A DNA stretch of 64,000 nucleotides from Actinomadura meyerae (GCF_900188445.1 NZ_FZOR01000035.1:1-64000), one strand, 5' to 3'; positions 27,484 through 36,887 are shown, counted from the stretch's first letter. Notes: generated by a model not told the origin, from the sequence alone. Made by a program: numbers and translations.

Positions 27484-28418
27484 CCCGTGCCCTCGCCTGC
27501 CCCGGCACGCGGTCGGTCCCGCGGCGCGAAGACCTCCAGGGCCTCCAGGGCGCGGTCGAGGGAGGCGCCCGGGTCGGCTCCGGGGCCGGTCACCTCGGGG
27601 TCGAAGTTCAGGTCGACGAACACCTCGGTGACGCCCTGCCCGGCGAGCGCCTCCAGGTCGGCGGCGATCTCCTCGTAGGAGCCGGTGAGGGGCCGCCGGC
27701 CCTCCCGGCCGCCGGGCCGCAGCCGCACCGCGCCCCGGCACACGAACCGCAGCGCGCCCGCGTCCCTGCCGGCCTCCTCGGCGGCCTCCCGGACGATGCC
27801 GATGGAGCGGCCGATCGCGGACAGGTCGGCGCGGCTGGAGCTGACCCAGCCGTCGGCGAGCCGCCCCGCGCGGCGCAGCGCGGGCTCGGCGGCGCCGCCC
27901 AGCAGCACCGGCAGCGGGGACTGCGCCGGCGGCGGCTCCATCACCACCGGCGGGACGCCGTAGAACTCGCCGCGGAACTCGGCCGGGGCGCCGCTCCACA
28001 GCGCGCGCAGCACGGCGAGGTGCTCCTCCGCGCGGGCGCCGCGCCGCGCCATCGGGACGCCTGCGGCGGCGAACTCCTCGGGCATCCAGCCGAGCCCGAG
28101 GCCGAGGTCGAGCCGCCCGCCGCTGACGCGGTCGAGGGTCGCGGCCTGCTTGGCCAGGACGGGCGGCGCGTAGAACGGCAGGTTCGCGACCGCCACGCCG
28201 AGCCGCGCCCGGGTGGTCAGCCCGGCCAGGTAGGCGAGCGTGACGAACGGGTCGGGGACGCTCCGGTAGGTCCGGTCGTCCGCCCCCGCGGGGTTGAGGA
28301 GGCGCTGCAGCGTCCACAGCGAGCGGTAGCCGAGCTCCTCGGCCCGCCGCGCCACCGCGGCCTGGTTGCCGGGCGTGGCCCACGCGCCCGATACCGGCAC
28401 GGCGAATCCGATCAGCAT
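27480..28418 (-). CDS. LLM-class F420-dependent oxidoreductase
   Basis: A 312-residue luciferase-like TIM-barrel protein. Features are the N-terminal IGFAVPVSGAWATPGN, RLGVAVANLPFYAPPVLAKQ, LDLGLGLGWMPEEF and PVLLGGAAEPALRRAGRLADGW, the set seen in F420-dependent LLM oxidoreductases of actinomycetes. Substrate unknown. The ATG at 28418 has GGGAGGG seven bases upstream and fits the conserved start. A copy of the repeated AT-rich motif lies 20-39 bases upstream. The 3' end overlaps the Lrp gene's stop by four bases. Confidence 0.88.
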   Translation of the reverse strand: MLIGFAVPVSGAWATPGNQAAVARRAEELGYRSLWTLQRLLNPAGADDRTYRSVPDPFVTLAYLAGLTTRARLGVAVANLPFYAPPVLAKQAATLDRVSGGRLDLGLGLGWMPEEFAAAGVPMARRGARAEEHLAVLRALWSGAPAEFRGEFYGVPPVVMEPPPAQSPLPVLLGGAAEPALRRAGRLADGWVSSSRADLSAIGRSIGIVREAAEEAGRDAGALRFVCRGAVRLRPGGREGRRPLTGSYEEIAADLEALAGQGVTEVFVDLNFDPEVTGPGADPGASLDRALEALEVFAPRDRPRAGAGEGTG

Positions 28419-28437
28419 GCCTCTGCCCTCCCGGCCG

Positions 28438-28457
28438 AACCTTACAACGTCAAGGCC
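28438..28457 (-). repeat. Repeated AT-rich motif, copy 2
   Basis: On the minus strand it reads GGCCTTGACGTTGTAAGGTT, 20 bases upstream of the LLM oxidoreductase start and 62 bases after the FHA gene's stop. Nearly identical to copy 5 (18 of 20 bases). Confidence 0.6.
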
Positions 28458-28518
28458 AGCGGCGAGGGCGGCGGCCGCATGCGTCCGGTAAAGCCCCGGC
28501 CGCACGGGCGCGGGACGG

Positions 28519-29058
28519 TCAGGGGGCGGCGGCGATGAAGGCGGCGTTGCCGAAGCCGACCTCGTCGCCGGGCCGCAGCCGGGCCGGCCCGGTCAGCCGC
28601 CAGCCGTTCACCCGGGTGCCGTTCATCGACCCGAGGTCGGAGATCATCCACTGGTCGCCGTCCCGGTAGATCTCGGCGTGGAACCGCGAGACGGTGAGGT
28701 CGGCGAGGATGAACTGGCAGGCGGGGGCGCGGCCGACGACGATCCGCTTCAGCTCGGCGGGCGGCAGCACGAACCGGGGCAGCCGCGGCGCCCGCCAGGC
28801 CGCCTCGATCCGCGCGGTCACCTGCGACACCGACGACACGAGCCCGGTCAGCCGGTCGAGGACGCGGTTCTGCGGGGGGAGGTCGTGCACGATGTCGGCC
28901 AGCTCGGCCTGGCTGCGCGCCCGGAGCACCTGGTCGACGCGGCGCTCGAACGTCTCGTCCGACATGCGGCCCTCGGCCACGCGGTCGCTCAGGACGCGCA
29001 GGGCCCGGTCCCGCTGCGTGTCGGACGCTCTCACCGGGAATGAGCCCTGACGGTCCAT
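28519..29058 (-). CDS. DUF1707 and FHA domain protein
   Basis: A 179-residue protein. The N-terminal DUF1707 segment (about residues 8-62, VRASDTQRDRALRVLSDRVA then GRMSDETFERRVDQVLRARS) is a short helical domain common at actinobacterial N-termini. The C-terminal FHA domain (about 108-178) has the phosphothreonine-binding motifs GRAPACQF, SRFHAEI and NGTRVNG. It should bind phosphothreonine partners of Ser/Thr kinases. No kinase is adjacent. The ATG before DRQGSF lacks a clear ribosome site. Confidence 0.88.
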   Translation of the reverse strand: MDRQGSFPVRASDTQRDRALRVLSDRVAEGRMSDETFERRVDQVLRARSQAELADIVHDLPPQNRVLDRLTGLVSSVSQVTARIEAAWRAPRLPRFVLPPAELKRIVVGRAPACQFILADLTVSRFHAEIYRDGDQWMISDLGSMNGTRVNGWRLTGPARLRPGDEVGFGNAAFIAAAP

Positions 29059-29166
29059 GGCTGTGAGTATCCAGTCCCCATCGTCGGCTGTCCAGAAAGG
29101 GCCGCGGGCCCTGGGGGGCGGGCGATCGCCCTCACCCGCCCCCCACCTGTTCGATGGCGGGTCCGC

Positions 29167-29191
29167 CGCGGAAGTTCGCGGAAGTTCGCGG
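29167..29191. repeat. Short tandem repeat
   Basis: The 10-base unit CGCGGAAGTT is present about 2.5 times in the 167-base gap between the FHA gene and the acyl-CoA dehydrogenase stop. Confidence 0.45.
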
Positions 29192-29225
29192 CGGATGCGG
29201 TGTTTCCGGCGCCGGACGCGCGGGG

Positions 29226-30437
29226 TCAGCGCGACAGCAGGTCGCGCGCGATGTGGGTCACCTGGATCTCGTCGGTGCCGGCGTAGATCTGGAAGGACTT
29301 GGCGTCGCGGGCGAGCTGCTCGACGCGGTACTCGCTCATGTAGCCGTTGCCGCCGAACAGCTGCACCGCCTCCTGCGCGACCTCGCTGGCGGCCTGCGCG
29401 GCGTACAGCTTCATCGCGGACGCCTCCGCGAGCGTCATGGCGCGGCCCGCCCGCTGCATCTCGATGTGCCGGAACACCAGGTTCTGGACGTTGAGCCGCG
29501 CGACCTCCATCTTGGCCAGCTTCAGCTGGATGAGCTGGAAGTCGCCGATGCGCTGCCCCCACAGCTCGCGGGTCCTGGCGTACTCGACCGACAGCTTCAG
29601 GCACTCCTCGATGACGCCGAGGGCCATCGCGGCGACGCCGGCGCGCTCGGTGACGAAGTTCTGCTTGGCCGACTCCTTGCCGCCCTGCGAGCCGGAGGTG
29701 AGCAGGCGGTCGGCGCCGGCCCGGACGTCGTTGAGGAACAGCTCGCCGGTGGGGGAGGAGTGCAGGCCCATCTTGCGCAGCGGCTTGCTCTGCTCCAGGC
29801 CCTCCATGCCCCGGTCGAGGACGAACGTCAGGATCTCCCGGTCGCGGGGGTCGCTCCCGTCGTCGAGCTTGCAGTAGAAGACGATGGTGTCGGCGTAGGG
29901 GCCGTTGGTGATGAAGGTCTTGCTGCCGTTGATGACGTACTCGTCGCCGACCTTCCTGGCCGTGGCCTGCATGCCGCCGAAGGCGTCCGAACCGGAGTTG
30001 GGCTCGGTGATGGCCCAGGCCCCGACCTTCTCCATGGTGAGCAGCGGCAGCGCCCAGCGCTCCTTCTGCTCGGGGGTGCCGCGCTTCATGATCGTTCCGG
30101 CGGCGAGGCCGAGCCCGACGCCCATCGCCGACACCAGGCCGGGCGCGACCTTGCACAGCTCGATGACCGGGATCATGGTCATCGCGGCGCCCCCGCCGCC
30201 GGACCGCTCCTCGCCCTCGGACTCGCGCGCCCCGCCCTCGCGCTCCTTGGCGATGCGGGCATGGAAGGACGAGCGCGCCATCTCGTCCATCCCGAACGTC
30301 TTGTACAGCCCGCGGAGCAGGTCGTAGGGCGGCAGCTCGCCCGACTCCAGCGCGTCCAGATTGGGCCGGACCTCGGCGTCGATCCAGCCGCGCACCGCGT
30401 CCCGGATCATCAGGTCTTCCTCGGACCACTCGATCAT
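29226..30437 (-). CDS. Acyl-CoA dehydrogenase
   Basis: A 403-residue flavoprotein of the FadE type. The N-terminal helical domain starts WSEEDLMIRDAVRGWID. The middle domain has GAWAITEPNSGSDAFGGM for FAD and substrate contact, and the C-terminal helical domain has QLFGGNGYMSEYRVEQLARDAKSFQIYAGTDEIQ, where Glu of YAGTDEIQ and the upstream region fit the catalytic zone. It oxidises an acyl-CoA to the enoyl-CoA; chain length is unknown. Residues about 65-95 hold a Ser/Glu/Gly-rich stretch. The ATG at 30437 is used. Confidence 0.9.
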   Translation of the reverse strand: MIEWSEEDLMIRDAVRGWIDAEVRPNLDALESGELPPYDLLRGLYKTFGMDEMARSSFHARIAKEREGGARESEGEERSGGGGAAMTMIPVIELCKVAPGLVSAMGVGLGLAAGTIMKRGTPEQKERWALPLLTMEKVGAWAITEPNSGSDAFGGMQATARKVGDEYVINGSKTFITNGPYADTIVFYCKLDDGSDPRDREILTFVLDRGMEGLEQSKPLRKMGLHSSPTGELFLNDVRAGADRLLTSGSQGGKESAKQNFVTERAGVAAMALGVIEECLKLSVEYARTRELWGQRIGDFQLIQLKLAKMEVARLNVQNLVFRHIEMQRAGRAMTLAEASAMKLYAAQAASEVAQEAVQLFGGNGYMSEYRVEQLARDAKSFQIYAGTDEIQVTHIARDLLSR

Positions 30438-30496
30438 GCTCTCGTCCTGCCCCTTCGAACTCCTGCCGGTTGCAGGGCCATCCAAGCAGATGACGC

Positions 30497-30508
30497 AAGC
30501 GAGCGCTT
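30497..30508. promoter_or_regulatory. Palindrome upstream of the acyl-CoA dehydrogenase
   Basis: AAGCGAGCGCTT has 5-base arms around AG, 60 bases upstream of the dehydrogenase start in an AT-richer patch. It resembles operators of TetR-type lipid-metabolism regulators, but no such regulator is in the window. Confidence 0.4.
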
Positions 30509-30543
30509 ATTGGGGTGGGCGCGGCACCGCGGAGGCTTCGGGG

Positions 30544-31611
30544 CTAGCCGAACGCGACGATGTCCGCGATCACGCCGCCCTCCGCCGTGAGGCGCTCGGG
30601 GGAGGGGCTGTCGTAGACGACGAGCATGCGGGTGCCCGGCTCGTCCAGGACGGCGATGCCCTCGGCGTGGTCGTCGCCGTCGCCGTGCGGCAGCTCGCCC
30701 AGCACCTCCAGCTCGGCGGCGGTGACGATCTCGGCGGCGTCGGCCTTCGCCGCGCCCCGCCACCGCACGACGCGCACCGGGCCGTCGAGGTCCATGCTCG
30801 GGCCGGTCAGGATGAGCAGGTCGTCGCCGTGCGGGCACAGGTCGCGGATGCCGAGGCCGCCGAGGTCGAGGAAGTGGGTGCGGTACAGGTCGCCGCCGTC
30901 GCCGACGGGCAGCGCCCTCAGCCGCCGCGGGTCGTCCGGGTCGGTGCCGGGGCGGATCTCCACCAGCACCGCCCAGCCGCGCAGCACCGGCCCGCGGAAG
31001 CCGATGTAGAGGCGGTCGCCGTGCGCGGCGATGCCCTCGATGTCGACGCCGTTGTCCTTGCTCGGGATGGACAGGAACGGCGCGAGGTGCGGGTCGCCCG
31101 CCAGCAGGTCGGTGATCGAGTCCTTGCCGAGGCCGAGCACGGCGGCGGTGCGGCCGCCGTCCTCGCGGACGACGCGGGGCAGGCCGTCCTCCCCGGTGAC
31201 GAGGGGGAGCCGGACGAGGATGAAGCGGTTGTCCTCGCGGACGACGGTGGCCAGCCGCTTGCGGGCCTTGGCGTCGCTCTGCCCCGGCTTGATCTTCTTG
31301 CGCTTGAGGCTGTGCGACCCGACGGCCCACAGCCAGCCGTTGGCGCGGCCGAGGCCCTCGATGTCGGCCTCCTCGTCCGCGCCGGCGGGCAGCGGGACGA
31401 GGTCGGCGAGCGCGACCGTGAGCTGGTCGCCGTACCCGGTGACGCGCCCGGCGCCGTCCACGGCGGCGGTGAGCCGCTCGATGGTGGCCGTCTCGTCGCC
31501 CGCGACCCACAGGCAGCGGCCGTCCTGGCGTACGGCGGACAGATTGGTGTGCGTCTCCGCCTCCCGGCTCTCCAGCCCGAAGCGCAACTCGACCCGGCGT
31601 TCCACGATCAT
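30544..31611 (-). CDS. DUF3616 beta-propeller-like protein
   Basis: A 355-residue soluble protein of the DUF3616 family. Repeated blade-like elements are visible: NLSAVRQDGRCLWVAGDETA, DIEGLGRANGWLWAVGSHS, DIEGIAAHGDRLYIGFRGP, GIRDLCPHGDDLLILTGP and AEGIAVLDEPGTRMLVVYD. No signal peptide or catalytic motif is seen. Function unknown. The ATG follows GGGAG. It is the second of three same-strand genes downstream of the P450 with no obvious shared pathway. Confidence 0.8.
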   Translation of the reverse strand: MIVERRVELRFGLESREAETHTNLSAVRQDGRCLWVAGDETATIERLTAAVDGAGRVTGYGDQLTVALADLVPLPAGADEEADIEGLGRANGWLWAVGSHSLKRKKIKPGQSDAKARKRLATVVREDNRFILVRLPLVTGEDGLPRVVREDGGRTAAVLGLGKDSITDLLAGDPHLAPFLSIPSKDNGVDIEGIAAHGDRLYIGFRGPVLRGWAVLVEIRPGTDPDDPRRLRALPVGDGGDLYRTHFLDLGGLGIRDLCPHGDDLLILTGPSMDLDGPVRVVRWRGAAKADAAEIVTAAELEVLGELPHGDGDDHAEGIAVLDEPGTRMLVVYDSPSPERLTAEGGVIADIVAFG

Positions 31612-31672
31612 GGGGAAATGCTCCCATAACGGCGCGCCCCGACGGGCCGTCCGGGCGGTCCGCAACCGGCCG

Positions 31673-32821
31673 TCAGGCGTCCCACCTGACGTGCAGCCGC
31701 GGTGGCTTCCGGAAGACCAGGCCGTGCGGCCGGGCCGGGCGGTCCGGGTCGAGCCGCAGGCCGGGCAGCCGGTCCAGCAGCGCGGTGAGGGCGGTGCGGG
31801 CCTCCAGCCGCGCCAGGTGCGCGCCGAAGCAGAAGTGCGGCCCGTGCGCGAACGCCAGGTGCTCGGCGGCGTTCGCGCGGCGCACGTCGAACCGGTCGGG
31901 GTCGGGGAAGACCGACGGGTCGCGGTTGGCGCCCGCGATCGACACCCGGACGAGGTCGCCCGCGCGGACCGCCGCCCCGCCGAGGCGGGTGTCGCGGGTG
32001 GCGTACCGGTCGACGACCGACGCCGAGGGCTCCAGCCGCAGCGACTCCTCGATCGCGGCGGGCAGCAGGCCGCGGTCGTCCCGGACGAGCCTCAGCTGGC
32101 CGGGGTCGCGCAGCAGGTGCAGCGCGGCGTTGGCGATCATCCCCTCGGTGGTGTCGATGCCGCCGAACATCAGGATCGCGGCGTTCGCCACGACCTCGGC
32201 GGTGGAGAGGTCGCGGCGGGCGGCCTCGGCGAGCAGCGACCCGGGGCGGGACGCGGCGACGGCCTCCTCTACCGCGGCGCGCAGCAGCCGGTACGCCTCC
32301 CCGGCGCGCGGGGGCGCGGCCCCGCCCGCGGTGATCGCGGACACGGCGTCGACGAAGGAGGCGTACCAGGAGCGGACGGTCTCCGCGTCCACGCCGTACA
32401 GGCCGAGGGCCTCGGTGACGACGGCGACGGCGAGCGGGCCGGCGAGCTCGCCGCGCAGCTCCGCCTCGCCCGCCGGCGCCAGCGCGCCGACGAGCCGCCC
32501 GGCCTCGGCCTCGACGAACGCGGTGAACCGCTCGCGGGTCGGCGCCGGGCGGAACGGGCGGGAGAACGCGTCGCGGTGCCGGGTGTGGTCGGGCCCGTCC
32601 AGCGACAGCATGCTCGGCCCGACGACCTGCGCGGTGGAGAAGCGCGGATCGTCGACCGTGAACGCGGCGGAGTCGCGCATGACGGCCAGCGCGAGGTCGC
32701 GGGACGTCACGAGCCAGCCGCCGAGGGCGGGGACGAACGCGACGGGCTCCCTCTCGCGCAGCCGGGCCAGATGGGGGTGCGGATCGTCCTCCAGCTGGGC
32801 GATCGTCAGGTCGGAGGTCAC
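31673..32821 (-). CDS. Cytochrome P450
   Basis: A 382-residue soluble class I bacterial P450. The I-helix oxygen motif is FGGIDTTEG, the K-helix is EESLR, and the heme loop is FAHGPHFCFGAHLARLE with the thiolate cysteine near residue 330. It would hydroxylate a small organic substrate with electrons from a ferredoxin system not encoded here. The GTG start follows AGGG. Copy 3 of the repeated motif lies 30-45 bases upstream. It is preceded on the same strand by kamA, 77 bases away. Confidence 0.93.
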   Translation of the reverse strand: MTSDLTIAQLEDDPHPHLARLREREPVAFVPALGGWLVTSRDLALAVMRDSAAFTVDDPRFSTAQVVGPSMLSLDGPDHTRHRDAFSRPFRPAPTRERFTAFVEAEAGRLVGALAPAGEAELRGELAGPLAVAVVTEALGLYGVDAETVRSWYASFVDAVSAITAGGAAPPRAGEAYRLLRAAVEEAVAASRPGSLLAEAARRDLSTAEVVANAAILMFGGIDTTEGMIANAALHLLRDPGQLRLVRDDRGLLPAAIEESLRLEPSASVVDRYATRDTRLGGAAVRAGDLVRVSIAGANRDPSVFPDPDRFDVRRANAAEHLAFAHGPHFCFGAHLARLEARTALTALLDRLPGLRLDPDRPARPHGLVFRKPPRLHVRWDA

Positions 32822-32850
32822 CCGCCCGACCCTATGCGCGCCATACCTGA

Positions 32851-32866
32851 TCTACAACGTAAAGGC
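32851..32866 (-). repeat. Repeated AT-rich motif, copy 3
   Basis: On the minus strand it reads GCCTTTACGTTGTAGA, between the kamA stop and the P450 start (30 bases upstream of the GTG). Confidence 0.6.
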
Positions 32867-32898
32867 GCCGGGCCGGTCGGCTCGCGGGACTCGACGGC

Positions 32899-34278
32899 TC
32901 ACGCGGCCCCGGAACGTTCCCGCCACCACCGCCGTCCCTCCGCCGGGAGCGTGTAGATCGGGTCGTGGTACTCGTACCGGCGGGTCAGCGCGTCCGGGTC
33001 GGACAGCTCCAGGCCGGTGCGGTAGTTCTTCGTCCAGTAGGAGATGCCGCGCTCGCGGTCGTAGTCGGCGAGCTGGTGCACCCACCGCTTGCCGACGTAG
33101 GGGACGTCGCAGACGATGCGCGGGGTGGCGAACCCGGGCAGGTACCCCATGATCGCGTGCTGCAGCTCCTGCGCCTCCCAGACGGCGAGCCGCCAGTGCT
33201 CGCTGTTGGGGATCATGTCGCACATGTACAGGTAGTACGGCATGATCCCGGCCTCGTCGAGCAGCGCGAACGACAGGTCGAGCAGCGCGGCGGGGGAGTC
33301 GTTGACCCCGCGCAGCAGCACGCCCTGGTTGCGGACGTCGCGGATGCCGGTGTCCAGCATCGCGCGGGCGGCCTTCGCGACCAGCGGCGTCACCGACTGG
33401 GCGGCGTTGACGTGGGTGTGGATCGCGATCTGGGCGCCGCGCTCGCGGGCCTTGGCGGCAAGGCGCTCCATGCCGGCGCGGACCTCGTCCTGCAGCCAGT
33501 GCTGCGGCAGCCCCATGAGCGCCTTGCTGGCCAGCCGGATGTCGCGGATGTTGTCGATGTCCAGCAGCGAGCCGACGAACGACTCCAGCCGCGCCCACGG
33601 CATGTTGGCGACGTCGCCGCCGGAGACGACGACGTCGCGGACGCCGGGGGTGCGGCGCAGGTAGTCCAGCATGGCGCCGAGCCGGTCCGGCGGCTTGATG
33701 GTGAACTTGTGCTTGTCGACCGCCGGCGTGGAGTTGCCGACCAGGTCCATGCGGGTGCAGTGGCCGCAGTACTGCGGGCAGGTCGGCAGGATCTCGGCCA
33801 GCACCTTGGTGGGGTAGCGGTGCGTGAGGCCCTCGACCGCCCACATCTCGGCCTCGTGCAGCGAGTCGCGGGAGGCGTGCGGGTGGGACGGCCAGTCGGT
33901 GCGCCGGTCGCTGAACACCGGGAGCATGTAGCGGCGCACGGGGTCGGCGTAGAAGGCCTCGGTGGACGAGGAGTCCATCGTGTTGAGCATCTGCGGGGGC
34001 AGCAGCATCGACATCGTGGCGCGCTCGGCCTGGTCGCGCTCCAGGTCGGCGTAGAACGACTCGTCGAGCAGGTCGCCCATGACCTGCCGGAGCTGCCGCA
34101 GGTTCTTCACGCAGTGGGCGCGCTGCCACTGCGCCGACTCCCATTCGGCCTCCGTGACGTCCCGCCACCCGGGCAGGCGCCGCCAGTCGGGCTCCTCCAG
34201 GGGCCGGCGCCGGTAGAGGTACGGCTGGCGAGCGGTCTCTTCGGACAGGACGGCGTCCGGGTGCAGGGCAGTGGTCAT
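32899..34278 (-). CDS. kamA: Lysine 2,3-aminomutase (radical SAM)
   Basis: A 459-residue KamA-family enzyme that converts L-lysine to L-beta-lysine. The radical SAM cluster is Cys167-x3-Cys171-x2-Cys174 (CPQYCGHC). The two aspartates that bind the lysine epsilon-amino group in the clostridial enzyme appear conserved: Asp354 (MCDMIP) and Asp391 (VCDVP). Lys397 (VPYVGKRWV) is the likely PLP lysine, although the usual PGGGGK motif is altered. GGAGG lies nine bases before the ATG. It is divergent from kdd, the third enzyme of lysine fermentation, which supports lysine over glutamate as substrate. Confidence 0.88.
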   Translation of the reverse strand: MTTALHPDAVLSEETARQPYLYRRRPLEEPDWRRLPGWRDVTEAEWESAQWQRAHCVKNLRQLRQVMGDLLDESFYADLERDQAERATMSMLLPPQMLNTMDSSSTEAFYADPVRRYMLPVFSDRRTDWPSHPHASRDSLHEAEMWAVEGLTHRYPTKVLAEILPTCPQYCGHCTRMDLVGNSTPAVDKHKFTIKPPDRLGAMLDYLRRTPGVRDVVVSGGDVANMPWARLESFVGSLLDIDNIRDIRLASKALMGLPQHWLQDEVRAGMERLAAKARERGAQIAIHTHVNAAQSVTPLVAKAARAMLDTGIRDVRNQGVLLRGVNDSPAALLDLSFALLDEAGIMPYYLYMCDMIPNSEHWRLAVWEAQELQHAIMGYLPGFATPRIVCDVPYVGKRWVHQLADYDRERGISYWTKNYRTGLELSDPDALTRRYEYHDPIYTLPAEGRRWWRERSGAA

Positions 34279-34420
34279 CGTCGACCGCCTCCTAGCCTCA
34301 CATTGATCGCGCAAAACTCTTGTATGGGCCCGACGTTACGGGAAGACTTTCGATGAAACTAGTGGTGCCCTGAACATCTTGCGCTACACCGGGCGATTTC
34401 GGAAGAGAGGCGGGACGGCG

Positions 34421-35503
34421 ATGACCGACGGCGGGGCGGCCCTGACGGGCGGGCGCGCGGACCGGGGGACGGACACGGCGACGGCGGTGGGCCTGCACCG
34501 GGTGCTGGAGCCGGCGGGCGTGCTGCCGCAGGCGGCGCACCGCCTCGACACCGACCCGCGGATCCGGCCCGACGAGGTCCGCATCGTCGTCGAGCGCCTC
34601 AACCTCGACGCCGCGTCCTACCGGCAGCTGCGCACCGCGCACGGCGGCGACCCGGACGCCGTCCGCGCCGAGGTGCTGCGGATCATCGGCGAGCGCGGCA
34701 AGATGCACAACCCCGTCACCGGGTCGGGCGGCATGCTCGTCGGCACCGTCGAGGAGGCCGGCCCGGAGTCGCCGCTCGGCCTGGCGCCCGGCGACCGCGT
34801 CGCCACCCTCGTCTCCCTCACCCTCACCCCGCTGGCCGTCACCGACGGCCTCGCCGGCTGGGACGGGCTGTCGGAGCAGGTGCCCGCCCGCGGCCACGCG
34901 ATCCTGTTCGCCCGCTCCATCGCCGCCGTCCTGCCGGACGACCTGCCGGTCCCGCTGGCGCTCGCCGTCATGGACGTGTGCGGCGCCCCCGCCCTCACCG
35001 CCCGGGTCGTCGCCGCCCGCGGCGCCCCGTCGGTCGCGGTGCTCGGCGCCGCCGGCAAGTCCGGCTGCCTGGCGCTGGCCGCCGCGCGCCGCGCCGGCGC
35101 GTCCCGCGTGATCGGGCTGGTGCCCACCGCCGAGGAGGAGGACCGCCTCACCGCGTCCCGGCTCGCCGACGCCGTCGTGCGCGCCGACGCCCGCGACCCC
35201 GTCGCCGTGGCCGCCGCCATCGGCGAGCCCGTCGACGTCACCGTCGTGTGCGTGGACGTCCCCGGCTGCGAGCACGGCGCGATCCTCGCCACCGCGCCCG
35301 GCGGCACCGTCGTGTTCTTCTCGATGGCGACCTCCTTCCCCGCCGCCGCGCTCGGCGCCGAGGGCCTCGCCGCCGACGTCACGATGCTCATCGGCAACGG
35401 GTACGTCCCCGGCCACGCCGAGACCGCCCTCGACCTCGTCCGGACGGAACCGGCCGTGCGTGCGCTGTTCACCGCCCGGACAGGCCCGGATTCGGCACAA
35501 TGA
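34421..35503 (+). CDS. kdd: L-erythro-3,5-diaminohexanoate dehydrogenase
   Basis: A 360-residue NAD-dependent dehydrogenase of the Kdd family. The signature GERGKMHNPVTGSGGMLVG is followed by a Rossmann segment (VAVLGAAGKSGCLALAAARRAGA). It oxidatively deaminates 3,5-diaminohexanoate, the product of KamDE, to 5-amino-3-oxohexanoate in lysine fermentation. It is divergent from kamA across a 142-base gap that holds AT-richer sequence but no clear palindrome. The ATG before TDGGAALTG is chosen; the first 30 residues look flexible. Confidence 0.88.
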   Translation: MTDGGAALTGGRADRGTDTATAVGLHRVLEPAGVLPQAAHRLDTDPRIRPDEVRIVVERLNLDAASYRQLRTAHGGDPDAVRAEVLRIIGERGKMHNPVTGSGGMLVGTVEEAGPESPLGLAPGDRVATLVSLTLTPLAVTDGLAGWDGLSEQVPARGHAILFARSIAAVLPDDLPVPLALAVMDVCGAPALTARVVAARGAPSVAVLGAAGKSGCLALAAARRAGASRVIGLVPTAEEEDRLTASRLADAVVRADARDPVAVAAAIGEPVDVTVVCVDVPGCEHGAILATAPGGTVVFFSMATSFPAAALGAEGLAADVTMLIGNGYVPGHAETALDLVRTEPAVRALFTARTGPDSAQ

Positions 35504-35555
35504 CCGGGAACGCCCCGGCAGCGGCGGGGCTCACCCGATCATCGAGGGAGAGAGA

Positions 35556-36887
35556 ATGGCGAGCATCACCGAGGAGCTGCGCGGGCGGGACCCCAAGGAG
35601 CGCCGCGCGCAGATCGTCGACGTCCTGGTCGACGCGTTCTCGGACCTGATGGAGCGCAGCCCCGCCGAGTTCCGCCGCCGCTTCCGCAAGATGGCCTCCG
35701 ACCCGTTCGCGTTCTACCGGGGCAGCGCCTGCCTGTTCTACGCCGACATCGCCGGCGACGACGACCCGTGGGCCGACGAGCGCACCTCCCGCGTGTGGAT
35801 CCAGGGCGACCTGCACGCGCAGAACTTCGGCACCTACATGAACGACGACGGCGTGTTCGTCTTCGACGTCAACGACTACGACGAGGCCTACGTCGGGCAC
35901 TTCACCTGGGACGTCAAGCGGTTCGTCGCGAGCCTGGCGCTGCTGGCGTGGCAGAAGGCGATCTCCGACGCCGACATCCGCCGGCTCATCGAGACCTACG
36001 TGCGCGCCTACGTCGACCAGGTCCGCACGTTCGCCGCGCACGAGGGCGACGAGAAGTTCGCGCTGACCCTCGACACCACCGACGGCTACGTGCGGGACGT
36101 GCTCGTCGCCGCGATGGGCGGCACCCGCATCGGGCTGCTGGCGGAGATGACGGTCGTGGAGGGCGCCGAGCGCCGCTTCAAGGACCGGCCCGGCGTCCGC
36201 CGGCTCGGCGACGCCGAACGCGACGCCGTCGAGGCCGCCTACCGGGAGTACCTGACGACGATCCCCGCCGAGAAGCGGTTCGGCAGCCTGACCTACACGG
36301 TCAAGGACATCGTCGGCGCGTCCGGGTTCGGCATCGGCTCGGCCGGGCTGTCGGCCTACAACATCCTCGTCGAGGGCAATACCCAGGCGCTGGAGAACGA
36401 CGTCATCCTGTCGATGAAGCAGGGCAACGTCGCCGCGCCGAGCCGCATCGTCCACGACGAGCGCATCCGCGCCTACTTCGAGCACCACGGGCACCGCACC
36501 GCGGTGTCGCGCCGCGCGCTGCAGGCCAACAGCGACCCCTGGCTCGGCCACACCCGCATCGGCGACGTCGGCTACGTCGTGCAGGAGCTGTCCCCCTACG
36601 AGGAGGACCTCGACTGGGGCGGCCTCACCGAGCCCGAGGACATGCTCTCGGTGCTGGACGACCTGGGCCGCGCCACCGCCAAGGTGCACTGCGTGTCCGA
36701 CACCGACTCCGACCACACCCTGGTCGGCTTCCAGGTCGAGGACGCCATCAACGCGGTGATCGGCCCGGACGAGGCGGCGTTCGTCGAGGCGATGACCGGG
36801 TTCGGCACCCGCTACGCCGAGATCGTCCGCGACGACCACGCCTACTTCGTCGACGCGTTCCGCAACCACGAGATCCCCGGCCTGTAG
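35556..36887 (+). CDS. DUF2252 protein, kinase-like fold
   Basis: A 443-residue protein of the DUF2252 family. WIQGDLHAQNFGTYMND and FDVNDYDEAYVGHFTWDVKR look like the catalytic HxxN and metal-binding Asp motifs of aminoglycoside-phosphotransferase-type kinases. The substrate is unknown. GAGGGAGAGAGA lies before the ATG. It follows kdd by 52 bases on the same strand and may be co-transcribed, but no link with lysine breakdown is known. A strong hairpin follows the stop. Confidence 0.88.
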   Translation: MASITEELRGRDPKERRAQIVDVLVDAFSDLMERSPAEFRRRFRKMASDPFAFYRGSACLFYADIAGDDDPWADERTSRVWIQGDLHAQNFGTYMNDDGVFVFDVNDYDEAYVGHFTWDVKRFVASLALLAWQKAISDADIRRLIETYVRAYVDQVRTFAAHEGDEKFALTLDTTDGYVRDVLVAAMGGTRIGLLAEMTVVEGAERRFKDRPGVRRLGDAERDAVEAAYREYLTTIPAEKRFGSLTYTVKDIVGASGFGIGSAGLSAYNILVEGNTQALENDVILSMKQGNVAAPSRIVHDERIRAYFEHHGHRTAVSRRALQANSDPWLGHTRIGDVGYVVQELSPYEEDLDWGGLTEPEDMLSVLDDLGRATAKVHCVSDTDSDHTLVGFQVEDAINAVIGPDEAAFVEAMTGFGTRYAEIVRDDHAYFVDAFRNHEIPGL

